Source: Eubacterium maltosivorans (GTDB lineage Bacteria; Bacillota; Clostridia; Eubacteriales; Eubacteriaceae). From it: a stretch of DNA of 64,000 nucleotides. The DNA lies in NCBI RefSeq assembly GCF_002441855.2, contig NZ_CP029487.1, positions 2,852,001 to 2,916,000 on the forward strand, given 5' to 3'. The notes under the pieces are model-generated. The model did no database searches. It had not been told where the DNA came from and was given only the letters and a program-made list of their open reading frames with translations. The position numbers and the translations under genes are program-made. Positions 49,043-58,759 of the stretch are shown here, one piece after another. The stretch's first letter is position 1. Every line of letters starts with the position of its first letter.

Positions 49043-50122
49043 TCAGGGGTACTCTCGATCCACCGTCACGGGTGCAGTTCCTGCGTTGCCGTGGATATCG
49101 GCGAGGTGGAGTGTATAGGTATCTCCGGAGATGGGAAAGACCACGGTGCCGCTGGAAGGGTCAACGGATAGAGGCGCCAGCCTTTCGCCAGCCGGTGTCG
49201 TCATGTAGACTGCTCCGTAGTCAATCTCCGACGCGTCGGTGAGCATTACGGTAAAGGTGTCGGCTGTATTGCTGAAAGAAACCACAGACGGCGGCGTCTG
49301 GTCTGCCACGGCAGAAGTCTGAGCAACGGAGGGCTCGGGAGCTTTGGGTCTGTTGAGGGCGATGGCCGGAGCCAGCAGGAGGCCGAGAGCAGCGCAGAAA
49401 GACAGGACCGCCACCGTCGCTTTCTGGCTTTTGGTCATGGATCTGTGCGGTGGCTTTTCGGATTTTTCCTCTGCGGTTTCCAAAATGTTCATGAGGAACC
49501 GCTCCTGCTGGGGTGCGCTCAGCAGAAAAGCAGGGCCGGCCAGAATACCATGGAGCTCGCGCTCGGTCAGATAATCGGCCAGCTTTTTCCGGGCGGTTTT
49601 AATCCGCCGTTTGACAGTGCTCTCGGACAGCCCCATCTCCCCGGCTATTTTCTGGATATTTTTATTTTCGTAGTAGTGCATGAGAAAAGCGTAGCACTCC
49701 TCCTCGCTCAGGCTTCTCAGCCCCTGGGCCAGGCCACGGGATTTTTCCAGCCGGAGGGTGTTATCCTCCGGAACACGCGATGCGGCCGGCTCCTCGAATG
49801 CCGACAGGGTCTCGTCGTCCACACAGCCCTCCGTCTGGTAGAAACGATGCCGTTTATACATCAGGCATTGATTAAAGGTCATGCGGCTCACGTAAGCCAA
49901 AAATTTTTCAGGTTCCTTAATCCGGCCGATGTTTTTATACAGCTTGATATAGACCTCCTGAACCATATCCTCCGCCAAAAAAGGGTCGTTCATGATCAGG
50001 CAGGCATAGTGATACTGCTGCTGGGAAGACAGACGGAAAAGCTCACTAAAAGCCTCCCGGTCGCCCGCCTGCGCGGCAGTCACCAGCTCGTAAAGGGATT
50101 GATTTTTAATTGTTTGCGCCAT
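49043..50122 (-). CDS. Membrane-anchored sigma-70 family factor with extracytoplasmic domain
   Basis: The 359-residue protein begins as an ECF-like sigma factor. Region 2 spans about 15-90 (YHYACLIMNDPFLAEDMVQE, FLAYVSRMTFNQCLMYKRHR) and region 4 about 130-185 (MGLSESTVKRRIKTARKKLA). It then has a linker, one membrane segment (about 235-256) and an extracytoplasmic beta-type domain of about 100 residues (PPSVVSFSNTADTFTVMLTD, TYTLHLADIHGNAGTAPVTV). Such a fusion puts promoter recognition and a surface sensor in one chain, with no separate anti-sigma factor nearby. It is divergent from the giant surface protein, which I infer it controls. Confidence 0.85.
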   Translation of the reverse strand: MAQTIKNQSLYELVTAAQAGDREAFSELFRLSSQQQYHYACLIMNDPFLAEDMVQEVYIKLYKNIGRIKEPEKFLAYVSRMTFNQCLMYKRHRFYQTEGCVDDETLSAFEEPAASRVPEDNTLRLEKSRGLAQGLRSLSEEECYAFLMHYYENKNIQKIAGEMGLSESTVKRRIKTARKKLADYLTERELHGILAGPAFLLSAPQQERFLMNILETAEEKSEKPPHRSMTKSQKATVAVLSFCAALGLLLAPAIALNRPKAPEPSVAQTSAVADQTPPSVVSFSNTADTFTVMLTDASEIDYGAVYMTTPAGERLAPLSVDPSSGTVVFPISGDTYTLHLADIHGNAGTAPVTVDREYP

Positions 50123-50395
50123 TTTTTTACCTCTTCCTTATAGCATAACTTTAGAATTTTTCCGGATCAAAGTCAAGCTGAAAAATATCGTCTTAGAGAA
50201 TAAAACGCAGCGGGCCAGCCATGTAAGAAAAAAATGCAAAAAAACTTAAAAAATGTGACCCGATTCTTAAAAGGCGCTCATCATCTAAAATAGAAGGGAT
50301 TGCTTAAAATAAAGGAAATAAATTAAAAGCTGGAAAAGGTGAAAAGTATGTTTATAATAAAGTATGGATAAAAATGCCAGGCAGATGAAATAAGC

Positions 50396-53300
50396 GTGTT
50401 TGAAAAATTACAAAAGGATAGAAGAAAGGAGTGCAGGCGGCTTCTGCGACGCGGAAGCGCTGTGAGAGAGATGAGAGGGAAACGTTTATTGACACTGTGT
50501 CTGTGCCTGGTGCTGATGGCAGGTTTGATGCCATGGGCAGGGGGCATAGCGCAGGCGGCGGAGGAAACATGGGAAGAACATTTGGACGCCGTATGGAGAG
50601 GAGCCATCAAAGAATTTGAATCCTATGGCGTCAAAGGCTGGACAGACACCGCTCAGATAGAGAACGTAAAAAAATGGAGCGGCCAAAAGTCAAGCTTGAG
50701 TACAGGAACGCCTTCAGAAGATCCGATGGTCATCCCCACAAAGGACAGTAACGGCAATTATGATGTTTACTATCCTGAACAGTTAAGATGGGCTATGGAG
50801 AATGCGCAAAAAACAGCGAGCACCATTACGCTAAAAAACGATATGGACTTAAGTGGAACAGACACTGATGGCGAAAATGCTGTCATGTCGACTTTCTGGG
50901 ATCCGGTTGTCCTTGAAAAAAATACTACCATCAACGGAGAAAATCATATAATCTACAATTTAAATGTTAACCATGTAGATACAAATGGCAGCTATCTGGA
51001 TGACACTGGTTTTATCGGAAAAAGCGAGGCAAAAACACAGATAAACGACCTGCATTTTGTGTCTGTTAAAATTATAGGAGGGCGGACTACCTCTCTTTTT
51101 GGAAATTTTATGTCATCTCAGGCCAATAAAAGCGCTGTTAAAAATTGCAGCCTTGAACATGGGCTATTAGAAACCGGAGGAGTATCTGGAGGTATCGTTA
51201 CTGGGAGAAGTTTTCAATTTGTCGATGTATCGGATTCGCATACAAAAAATGTTTATATTAATGGAAAAAATACAGAATATGCAAAACAATGCTGTGTCGG
51301 TAATATGTCTGGCCCGACATCTGGCATTATTAAAAATTCCTATTGTATCGACGGAATTGTCATCGCACCCTGGGGTGACGCCGGTGGTTTTAAGTCTTGC
51401 AGCAATGGAAATACCACCATTGAAAATTGTTTTTCCAATATCTCCATGTTTGGCAATACCGCAGTTGGCGCTTTTGTCGGAGCAGACTACGGCGGAAATA
51501 CCTTTATCAACTGTTTCACATCAGGCTTAGTTGAGGGGAGAGAAAAGACAGGCGGTTTTGCAGGACATGCATATAATATTGGCGCGGCGAGAAATTATAC
51601 CAACTGTTACTCTACAGCGCTTGTCGGTATGGAGTATTGTAAAGACAGGCAGGGTGGTTTTATCGGCTGTGTTGAACAACCTGTGACATTAAGCCAGTGT
51701 TATTCTGCCGGAGAGGTTGGAAAACTAAGTGGAACAGCGACCAACAGCGGTGGTTTTTCTGGCGCAAATGCTAATCTGACAGTTAAAAACTGTTACTATG
51801 ATAAGCAGATGAGCGGTATGGGAGAAACTTCAGGAAAAAGCGGTGTTCAGGGAGTAACAACAGCGAAGCTCACCGGCAAAAATGCCGCTTATTTTTCAAC
51901 AAACGCAGACTGGGTCTGCAAAGACAGCCTCTACCCCCAGCTCAAGGTTTTCGCGGACCGTGACACGGTCATAGAGAACTTCGGCGAAGAGGAGGCCGAT
52001 CTGGTCATGGCTTACTCCGAATCGTCGGTTTCCACGGCCTTTTTAAGGGATAACACTGCGACAGACGCCAATGATTATGACACAGTCCGCGACATTGCGG
52101 ACATCTTTGAATTTACCAACAACAAAAACGCGCCAAACAACAATGCTTCTTACGAATGGCGGCATGACAGCGTTCGTCATCCGGATAACATTAAAAGCCT
52201 TGTCTCTCCCGGTGAAGATATCTTAACTCTTAATAGGGACGAAAATAATGATCGAGTTACAAACATGGCTCCGGGTATTGGCTGGGTGCAGGTTAGCGCA
52301 ACGGTTAATGGTGAAACCGGTAACCGAGCTCTGCGCTTTTGCCCCACGGTTTCCCTTTCCCTGTCTGCTGCTAATCCGGATATGGGTATCGGAAGTGATG
52401 TTCGCCTGTACCCCAGTCTTACGGAGGCTGACAGCGAAAAGTCCTATGATCATAAAAAGGGCGTCAATTTTATCAAAGCTACCGCGGCGGATCTGGCCGC
52501 CTATAACCCAGATGATCCGGCCACAGCACTGCCGTCGGTGACGTATCCAGGCGACGATTATAAAAAAGTGCCGGTAAGCATAGGTGGGAAGGTCATCGGG
52601 GAAGTCAGCGTTACCATCCAAAAAGTGAGCCTGGACGGAAAAACCACGGTCAAGGATATTTTGGACACTGGTGACAACAAAACCGTGGACGAGTACGAGG
52701 CGCTGTTCAACGGCACTGTCCCATTCACTGATCAGGATTACGGCACCTACACCATCACCTACAACTGGCTCATTGACAAAAAGCCCATGACAGCCAGCAA
52801 AAAGCTCTACGTGCTGCCGGGTGTCAGCCTGAACTACTGTTATAATGACAGCGACGACACCACCGGCAGTGCCGATAACCCTGAGGACGATCTTTTCGCC
52901 CAGGACACGGTGCGCATTGACGCGAAGGTGGTGGACGCCCTGACCGAAAATCCAACGGTGCCGGGCATGGAATTCCTGCTGCCGGCTGGTACTCCCGCAC
53001 GAACGGGTTACACTTTTATGGGCTGGTCGCTGAAGGAAGATTCCACGCCGGAGGAATATAATGCGGGAACTGGCGCCTTTAAGAAAGACAGCCAGATTAC
53101 AGAGGCAATGGGCAGCAGCGTAAATATCTATGCGGTATGGCAACCCCGAAAATATGATATCCAGTTTAATTATCCGGTTGGCAGCTTTGAGGATAAAGCC
53201 CCGCAGGCCTTAAGTGATGTATCTTATGACAAAAGTGTTAAAACCGACAATAAGGCTTTTCCGCAGGATTTAAAGCTCAACGACGTGGACATAGAAAGCA

Positions 53301-56300
53301 ACAAAATTTTTCTGGGCTGGTCCACCATCGACCCAGCGAATCCGCCGTTCGATACTGAAGCCAATAAACCTGTGGAAGTAGCGGTTAACTTTGATGAAAA
53401 TACCATCATTAACAAAACCCAGGATTCTTTCAAATATTACAGTAACTATTTTGAAAATGAAGGTGACACTAACACGGTTATTATGGTTTACCCCGTTCTG
53501 GACACTGCTTTTGGGACGGCCACGTTCTACCAGAATGATGGCAGTCAGGAAGAGGATGGCACCGCGAAAGTTTATGACAGGCAACAGAAAAAATATAACG
53601 ATACCGTGGTCCGACCGGCGGCAGCACCGAGCCGTCCTGGCTATATCTTCCGGGGCTGGTCTGAAGAAGAAATTGCTCCCATCGAAAAAAACGGGTGCTT
53701 TGAGGAGGTCTTGAAATCTGGTGAAAGCGTTACGTGGCTGGGTGAAAATCAAAGTTACTACGCGGTATGGGAGCGTGTCCCCTACTCCATTGACTTTTAT
53801 AAAAATGACGGTACCACCGAAGTGCAGCCTTACCGCAGTCTGAGCGGAAGAACCTATGGGGACAGGCTGTCCGCCGCCGAGTTGGCAGGCCCCAGCCGGA
53901 CAGGTTACTCATTTGTGGGCTGGTCGGCGAATAAAGATGCTGTTTCTGCAGATTTTACAGGCGATACAGCTATCACCGATAATACAACCCTGTACGCGGT
54001 TTGGAAGATTCACGAATACAAGGTCACCTTCTGTGAGGCAGAGGAAGATACAGCAGCTATCTTTGGCGAACCCGTGACTGGTGTGAAATACAACACCACA
54101 ATCACCCTGCCTGAGAATCACCCGGTTCGTGCGGACTACAGTTTTGCGGGCTGGAAATTCCGTGAGAACGGCCAGGAAAAAGATTTTACAAGTAAGGTGC
54201 CTATCGTACGGGATATCCGTGTCTACGCGGCATGGACAAAAGCGGTATATAATCTGGAGGTGTTTTTAACTCCGGATTCCCAAAATCCGAAGGAGCCAGA
54301 CAGGACGCTCTCCGATATTCCCTATGGCGAGGCCCTGGGGGAACGTCTGCCCATTGCAGCGGCTTATTGGACAGACAAAAACGGCCATAAATACCAGTTT
54401 ACAGGTTATGTGGACAGCAAGGGAAACACTGTGACCGGGGAAACCATCTATCAAAAAGGTGATCTGCCAGAGGACAGAGGAACCCTTACGGCCACCTATA
54501 CCCAGAAGGTTTATGACATTACTGCGGAAAAATCAGGCTATGGCAGCATTATTGACGGTACTGGTACCTTTAAGGCTGGCGATAACACTGCAGTCACCTG
54601 GTCTCCGGATAAAGGTTACCTGGTGGACAAGGTGTTTGTGGACGGAAAGGTAAGGGATGACCTCCGAAATGGCGGAAAGGCTGGTAGTGTAACCTTTGAC
54701 GCCATCGACCAGAATCATCATGTCAGCATTGTGTTCAAAAAAGAAGCAGGGACAGAGGAGCCTCAGAAATGGTACACGATCACTACTACCAAAAACGGCG
54801 GCGGTGACACCTCCACCCTTACCCAGACTGCTACTGTGGAAGCTGGTAAGGACTATGAAGTTAAATGGCAGGCTGGAGACGGCTACCGCGTGGTAAGCAT
54901 TACCGTGGACGCTGTGGAGCACTCCGTCAGTAACAGCGGTGTCATAAGCTTTACACAGGTAGGCGGTGACCACGAGGTGGTCGTAAATCTTGAACCAGTT
55001 GCGCCTGAACTGGATAAGGGCAAGACACCAGGTTTTTGGACTATCACTACCCGCCAGACCGGCGGCGATCCAGCCCAGACAATCCTTACGCCCACCATGG
55101 TCGTGAGCAAAAACAGTGATCCTGTGATTAAATGGAGTGTGGCGGAAAATAGTGATTATCAGATCAAAAGCGTCATTCTTGATAAGGACACCGCTGATGA
55201 GCGCGTCCTGACTGCCGAGGAGATTGCTCAAGAAAATTATTGCTTTGAAAAGATCAGCTGTGACCATACAGTTGATGTGATTTTTGCAAATAGTAACGGC
55301 GAGATCATAGATCCGGAAAAGAAGCTGTTTAAAGTTGAAACCATCCTGACTGGCGGCCCGGGAACCATCACGGGCTCGGCCGTAATACCAGAAGGCGGCA
55401 GTTATGAAGTAGAGTGGGCCGGACCCGAAGACGAACGCTATATTGTGGAGGACATTAAAGTAAATGGCGAGCCTCAGGAAACCACTAAAACTCAGGAAGT
55501 ATTTGAAAATATTCAGGAAGACAGCCGGATCGAGGTCAAGCTTAAGCCAAATTTGCGCCATATCATGACCGACAAGGTGGGCAGTGGCACCATCTCGCCC
55601 AGCAAGACGGTCTTCTATAAGGAAGATTACACTGTTGAGGCCAGACCGCGGGAGGGCTGGTATCTGCGCCGTGTCGAATTTGACGGAGAGGTAAAGGAAT
55701 TTAACGATCCTACCGGTGTTCAGGCTAAAACACGCTCACTTTTTAAAGAGCGCGTGGTTCAGGCCGATGACTTGATTCAGGTAAACGGCGACGAAATTAC
55801 TGTGCCGCTTCAGAGCATTGTGAAAGACCACCAAATCAGGGTGACCTTTGTGAAAAACGGACAGGAGGAGATGCCAGAAGATACGCTTTGCAGTGTAAAA
55901 ACCAGCATTATCGGCGGACCGGGTACCATTGATGGCGGAGGTACCTTCCTGAAAGGTGAATCGACTTTGATCACTTGGGGAGATATCGAGGAGCCCTTTA
56001 CCATCGACAAAATTTCCGTATACGTGGACGGCGTTCTAGACAAGGATTTATCTCAGTCGGCCCAGAATGGAAGTCTGGCGCTGCCCGAACTCCAGAGTAA
56101 TTATGAGGTCGTCATCATCCTGAAGCATAGCGATGACAAGGAAGACGAAATTCCTCCGGATCAGCCCAAAAGCACTTATGATGTGGTCACCCGCATCGGC
56201 GGTGCACCGAATGCGAGTATTACAGCGTCTCAGCTTAGTGTGAACGAAGGTAACAATGTTTCCATCGAATGGCAGTATGACAGTAACCTGTATGGAATAA

Positions 56301-57490
56301 AGGACGTTATCATCGACGGACAGAGCCATCCTGAACTTACTACTGCCAACGGCTATACCTTTGAGAGCCTGGCAGGCAGCCACCTGATCGAGGTAGTTCT
56401 GGGAGAAAGAGGCGCAGAGACACCGGAGCCGGGACCTGGACAATACCATATTACCACCAGTACGGCTGGTGGCACGGGCGGTGTGATTGACCCGTCTGTC
56501 ATTGTGAATGAAGGCGACTGCCAGAGTATTGCATGGAAGGCTCAGGAGGGCTACAGAGTAGCCGCGGTGATCGTGGACGGCATTATCCGCGACGATCTGA
56601 GAGATCTTGGGGATGAAGGACAGGTAAGCTTTGAGGATATTCATGAGAACCACAGCGTGACAATAATTTACAAAGAGAAAAATAGTGCGGTAACGCCAGA
56701 GCATTTCGTCGTCGAAACCAGTATTGAGGGTGAAGGAAGCATTACCCCATCACAAACCTTAAATGCTGGAGCAGATCTCGAGATTGTATTTAAACCCGCA
56801 GAGGGCTGGGCAACCGGTCGAGTCGAAATTGATGGCGTTGTCTGTAATGAATATATTGAAATCGGCAGGATTTTCTTTAAAGGCCTGTCCGAAAACCATC
56901 GGGTCAATGTCATTTTTGAAAAGAAAGACAGCGCAGCTGTGCCGCCGGACGATAACGGCTCAGACGATGGTGATGAATCTGTTATCCCCGATAAAAAGCC
57001 TGATCATACCGCCAGTCCCATTCTTCCGGCTTACCCTGGAACCACCGGGCACCCGGTGGTGACTGTCGGCGATGTCGCGCCTTACACAGGCCTTGTCGGT
57101 GATATAGCTAGAAGAAGTGAAGCGACCGCGAACGGCGGCTTATCAGCCGGCTACACCCCGCTGCTCCAGCGTCTGCTGGGATTTTTATCCGGAAATGGCG
57201 ATGGCTCGTTTGACAGGCTGACAGATATGTCTTTACTCGACCTGCTGTCAACAGCCTTGTGCCTTGCTATGACCGTATGTGCCTTCTGCTTTAAAAAGAA
57301 GGCACGCTGGGTAACCCTGCTCATTGCCTCGGCCGCGGTGCTGATCTTCTTTATTACGCAGCCTCTGGTGCTCACCTTTATTATCGCGGATCGTTTCAGC
57401 CCAGTATTTTTGCTGTTGGTGTGCGTTTCGGCCATTGGGGTGTTGATGATGGGGGAAAAGAAAGAGGAAGAAAGAGAGAAAACAGAGTAA
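50396..57490 (+). CDS. Giant cell-surface protein with GLUG-like, InlB B-type and repeated beta modules and three C-terminal TM segments
   Basis: The ORF has 2364 codons from a GTG at 50396. The ATG at 50471 is equally possible and gives a cleaner signal peptide (GKRLLTLCLCLVLMAGLMPW...AQAA); neither has a strong ribosome-binding site. Residues about 110-520 look like a beta-helix with GLUG-like turns. Residues about 840-1370 hold five or six Listeria-Bacteroides (InlB B-type) repeats (GYTFMGWS, GYIFRGWS, GYSFVGWS, and YAVW/YAAW ends). Residues about 1373-2180 hold nine repeats of a second beta module (GYGSIIDGTGTF...HHVSIVF pattern). Instead of an LPXTG motif it ends with three membrane segments (about 2280-2353) and a charged tail. 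It is probably an adhesin. Confidence 0.85.
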   Translation: MFEKLQKDRRKECRRLLRRGSAVREMRGKRLLTLCLCLVLMAGLMPWAGGIAQAAEETWEEHLDAVWRGAIKEFESYGVKGWTDTAQIENVKKWSGQKSSLSTGTPSEDPMVIPTKDSNGNYDVYYPEQLRWAMENAQKTASTITLKNDMDLSGTDTDGENAVMSTFWDPVVLEKNTTINGENHIIYNLNVNHVDTNGSYLDDTGFIGKSEAKTQINDLHFVSVKIIGGRTTSLFGNFMSSQANKSAVKNCSLEHGLLETGGVSGGIVTGRSFQFVDVSDSHTKNVYINGKNTEYAKQCCVGNMSGPTSGIIKNSYCIDGIVIAPWGDAGGFKSCSNGNTTIENCFSNISMFGNTAVGAFVGADYGGNTFINCFTSGLVEGREKTGGFAGHAYNIGAARNYTNCYSTALVGMEYCKDRQGGFIGCVEQPVTLSQCYSAGEVGKLSGTATNSGGFSGANANLTVKNCYYDKQMSGMGETSGKSGVQGVTTAKLTGKNAAYFSTNADWVCKDSLYPQLKVFADRDTVIENFGEEEADLVMAYSESSVSTAFLRDNTATDANDYDTVRDIADIFEFTNNKNAPNNNASYEWRHDSVRHPDNIKSLVSPGEDILTLNRDENNDRVTNMAPGIGWVQVSATVNGETGNRALRFCPTVSLSLSAANPDMGIGSDVRLYPSLTEADSEKSYDHKKGVNFIKATAADLAAYNPDDPATALPSVTYPGDDYKKVPVSIGGKVIGEVSVTIQKVSLDGKTTVKDILDTGDNKTVDEYEALFNGTVPFTDQDYGTYTITYNWLIDKKPMTASKKLYVLPGVSLNYCYNDSDDTTGSADNPEDDLFAQDTVRIDAKVVDALTENPTVPGMEFLLPAGTPARTGYTFMGWSLKEDSTPEEYNAGTGAFKKDSQITEAMGSSVNIYAVWQPRKYDIQFNYPVGSFEDKAPQALSDVSYDKSVKTDNKAFPQDLKLNDVDIESNKIFLGWSTIDPANPPFDTEANKPVEVAVNFDENTIINKTQDSFKYYSNYFENEGDTNTVIMVYPVLDTAFGTATFYQNDGSQEEDGTAKVYDRQQKKYNDTVVRPAAAPSRPGYIFRGWSEEEIAPIEKNGCFEEVLKSGESVTWLGENQSYYAVWERVPYSIDFYKNDGTTEVQPYRSLSGRTYGDRLSAAELAGPSRTGYSFVGWSANKDAVSADFTGDTAITDNTTLYAVWKIHEYKVTFCEAEEDTAAIFGEPVTGVKYNTTITLPENHPVRADYSFAGWKFRENGQEKDFTSKVPIVRDIRVYAAWTKAVYNLEVFLTPDSQNPKEPDRTLSDIPYGEALGERLPIAAAYWTDKNGHKYQFTGYVDSKGNTVTGETIYQKGDLPEDRGTLTATYTQKVYDITAEKSGYGSIIDGTGTFKAGDNTAVTWSPDKGYLVDKVFVDGKVRDDLRNGGKAGSVTFDAIDQNHHVSIVFKKEAGTEEPQKWYTITTTKNGGGDTSTLTQTATVEAGKDYEVKWQAGDGYRVVSITVDAVEHSVSNSGVISFTQVGGDHEVVVNLEPVAPELDKGKTPGFWTITTRQTGGDPAQTILTPTMVVSKNSDPVIKWSVAENSDYQIKSVILDKDTADERVLTAEEIAQENYCFEKISCDHTVDVIFANSNGEIIDPEKKLFKVETILTGGPGTITGSAVIPEGGSYEVEWAGPEDERYIVEDIKVNGEPQETTKTQEVFENIQEDSRIEVKLKPNLRHIMTDKVGSGTISPSKTVFYKEDYTVEARPREGWYLRRVEFDGEVKEFNDPTGVQAKTRSLFKERVVQADDLIQVNGDEITVPLQSIVKDHQIRVTFVKNGQEEMPEDTLCSVKTSIIGGPGTIDGGGTFLKGESTLITWGDIEEPFTIDKISVYVDGVLDKDLSQSAQNGSLALPELQSNYEVVIILKHSDDKEDEIPPDQPKSTYDVVTRIGGAPNASITASQLSVNEGNNVSIEWQYDSNLYGIKDVIIDGQSHPELTTANGYTFESLAGSHLIEVVLGERGAETPEPGPGQYHITTSTAGGTGGVIDPSVIVNEGDCQSIAWKAQEGYRVAAVIVDGIIRDDLRDLGDEGQVSFEDIHENHSVTIIYKEKNSAVTPEHFVVETSIEGEGSITPSQTLNAGADLEIVFKPAEGWATGRVEIDGVVCNEYIEIGRIFFKGLSENHRVNVIFEKKDSAAVPPDDNGSDDGDESVIPDKKPDHTASPILPAYPGTTGHPVVTVGDVAPYTGLVGDIARRSEATANGGLSAGYTPLLQRLLGFLSGNGDGSFDRLTDMSLLDLLSTALCLAMTVCAFCFKKKARWVTLLIASAAVLIFFITQPLVLTFIIADRFSPVFLLLVCVSAIGVLMMGEKKEEEREKTE

Positions 57491-57575
57491 GTGAAGCTAC
57501 CGGCTTTTTAAGGGCTATTACAACCCCTGCTCTACCAAATTGCCTCTCTTTTAATTAAATAAACAAAAGAAAGCG

Positions 57576-57620
57576 AAAGCGCTCCGTGGGATTTCTGTTA
57601 ATCCTGCGGAGCGCTTTTAC
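57576..57620 (+). terminator. Terminator after the giant surface protein
   Basis: AAAGCGCTCCG pairs with CGGAGCGCTTT around a 20-base loop that can pair further (GGGATT/AATCC), followed by a short T-tract. Confidence 0.78.
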
Positions 57621-57704
57621 TTGATTATAACACAATGCTCTATTGTCCTTTTGATCTGCTGGCCAGAATATGTTGAAAGTACAAATCCGGCGGAATCCGT
57701 TTTT

Positions 57705-58061
57705 TTATTTTGGAAGATACCGGGATAGCGCTGAGAGCTCCTCCACCCGCTTCAGTGCCTCCTCCCGCCCTGTCTCGCTGAGTTTCCGAAAAAGCTTCAG
57801 GAGCGCGACCTCCTGCTCGGTAATGAGCGGGAGACTGTTGTCACTGCGCTCAATGCTGACATCATAGCCCATGAGCCAGGCTTCATTGACGTTCAGGGCT
57901 TTTGCAAGCAGATAAATATTATTCTGCTTGGGCTCAAAATTGCCGGAAATATATTGGTTGATGGCAGAGGGGCTGATCCCGGTTTTTTTGGACAGGTCGC
58001 TCTGCCGCATATGGTTTATTTCTAAAGCCAGCCGGATGCGCTGGCCAATGGTTTGCTTCAT
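57705..58061 (-). CDS. XRE-family repressor, phage-like
   Basis: The 118-residue protein has a clear HTH_3 domain (about residues 6-62; MRQSDLSKKTGISPSAINQY, LLAKALNVNEAWLMGYD) and a short C-terminal region. It resembles phage and conjugative-element repressors without a peptidase domain. It is divergent from DUF739-, orf- and antirepressor-like genes, and two operator-like repeats lie between them. It should repress those genes. GGAGAAGACC precedes the ATG. Confidence 0.85.
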   Translation of the reverse strand: MKQTIGQRIRLALEINHMRQSDLSKKTGISPSAINQYISGNFEPKQNNIYLLAKALNVNEAWLMGYDVSIERSDNSLPLITEQEVALLKLFRKLSETGREEALKRVEELSALSRYLPK

Positions 58062-58099
58062 AAGGTCTTCTCCCGATTGTCGATGTTTTTAGATGAAAG

Positions 58100-58117
58100 G
58101 TAAACACTTTTGCTTAC
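58100..58117. promoter_or_regulatory. Operator-like repeat O1 of the phage-type switch
   Basis: GTAAACACTTTTGCTTAC is an imperfect copy (one arm mismatch) of the repeat at 58121, with the same 6-base spacing between arms. Confidence 0.62.
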
Positions 58118-58141
58118 AAAGTAAACTTTTTCGTTTACTTT
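58118..58141. promoter_or_regulatory. Operator-like repeat O2 of the phage-type switch
   Basis: AAAGTAAAC and its complement GTTTACTTT form perfect 9-bp arms around TTTTTC. O1 and O2 are adjacent, as in repressor control regions of temperate phages. A possible promoter for the rightward genes (TTGTGT-N17-TATTAT) lies further right at about 58221-58249. Confidence 0.68.
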
Positions 58142-58289
58142 ATCCTGTGCATTTATTATATGCTATTTTCTAAAAAAATACATCAAATAAAATAAAATTA
58201 GAAAAAAAATGAAATTATTATTGTGTTTATAAATAAAGTATGCTATTATATAATAAAATTTATCAAAACTAAAGAATCTGGGGAGGATC

Positions 58290-58523
58290 ATGTGTTTTAA
58301 TTACGACAGGTTATTGGAGAGAGTGTTTGAAGTCTTTCGGGATAAACGTGTTTTTGCCATTAAGATGCAGATGGCTGAATCTGTCTTGATCAGCCGGATT
58401 GAGAATAAGACCCAGTTCAGAAAGGAGGAAATTGACCGTGCGGTTATACTATTAGGCATTGAGCATAAAAATATATCCGAGTATTTTTTTGCGATTGAAA
58501 ACGATAAAAAGAGGTCCAATTGA
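58290..58523 (+). CDS. DUF739-like small phage regulatory protein
   Basis: The 77-residue product fits the DUF739 pattern: YDRLLERVFEVFRDKRVFAI, then an HTH-like middle, KEEIDRAVILLGIEHKNISE and the typical ending YFF. DUF739 proteins are short XRE-like proteins next to phage repressors. GGGGAGG precedes the ATG. The stop codon overlaps the TTG start of the next gene. Confidence 0.75.
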   Translation: MCFNYDRLLERVFEVFRDKRVFAIKMQMAESVLISRIENKTQFRKEEIDRAVILLGIEHKNISEYFFAIENDKKRSN

Positions 58524-58756
58524 AAAAATGTGATTACAAGCTCTGCGGAAATTTTGACGAGCGCTTCGGCAATAACTGCCGGGCCCTGGCCAGGATTATC
58601 CCACAGAAGGAATGTTTTGCCAGAATGAGCCGGCAGATGGCCAGACAGGTAGACGAAGAAATCCGGGACGCGCGGGAAACAGAGACCACGCGGACGAACC
58701 GGCGGTATTATGAAAAGAAAAATAAAAATACGAATGATAAGAAAAAGGGGAAATGA
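58520..58756 (+). CDS. Small basic protein of unknown function
   Basis: 78 codons starting with TTG at 58520, with GAGG 6 bases upstream, overlapping the DUF739 stop by 4 bases. The N-terminus is Cys-rich (CDYKLCGNFDERFGNNC) and could bind a metal. The C-terminus is highly basic (RRYYEKKNKNTNDKKKGK) and may bind nucleic acid. I do not recognise the family. Tight coupling to its neighbours suggests that it is real. Confidence 0.55.
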   Translation: MKKCDYKLCGNFDERFGNNCRALARIIPQKECFARMSRQMARQVDEEIRDARETETTRTNRRYYEKKNKNTNDKKKGK

Positions 58757-58759
58757 CCA

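Noticed and set aside
52223-53143. 306-codon open frame on the minus strand inside the giant surface gene
   Set aside because: It is antisense to a long repeat-rich coding region. The translation has no recognisable domain, and several similar antisense frames occur in this gene because of its codon composition.
54533-55561. 342-codon antisense frame inside the giant surface gene
   Set aside because: It repeats the same pattern as the sense-strand beta modules in antisense, has no start signals and no known fold.
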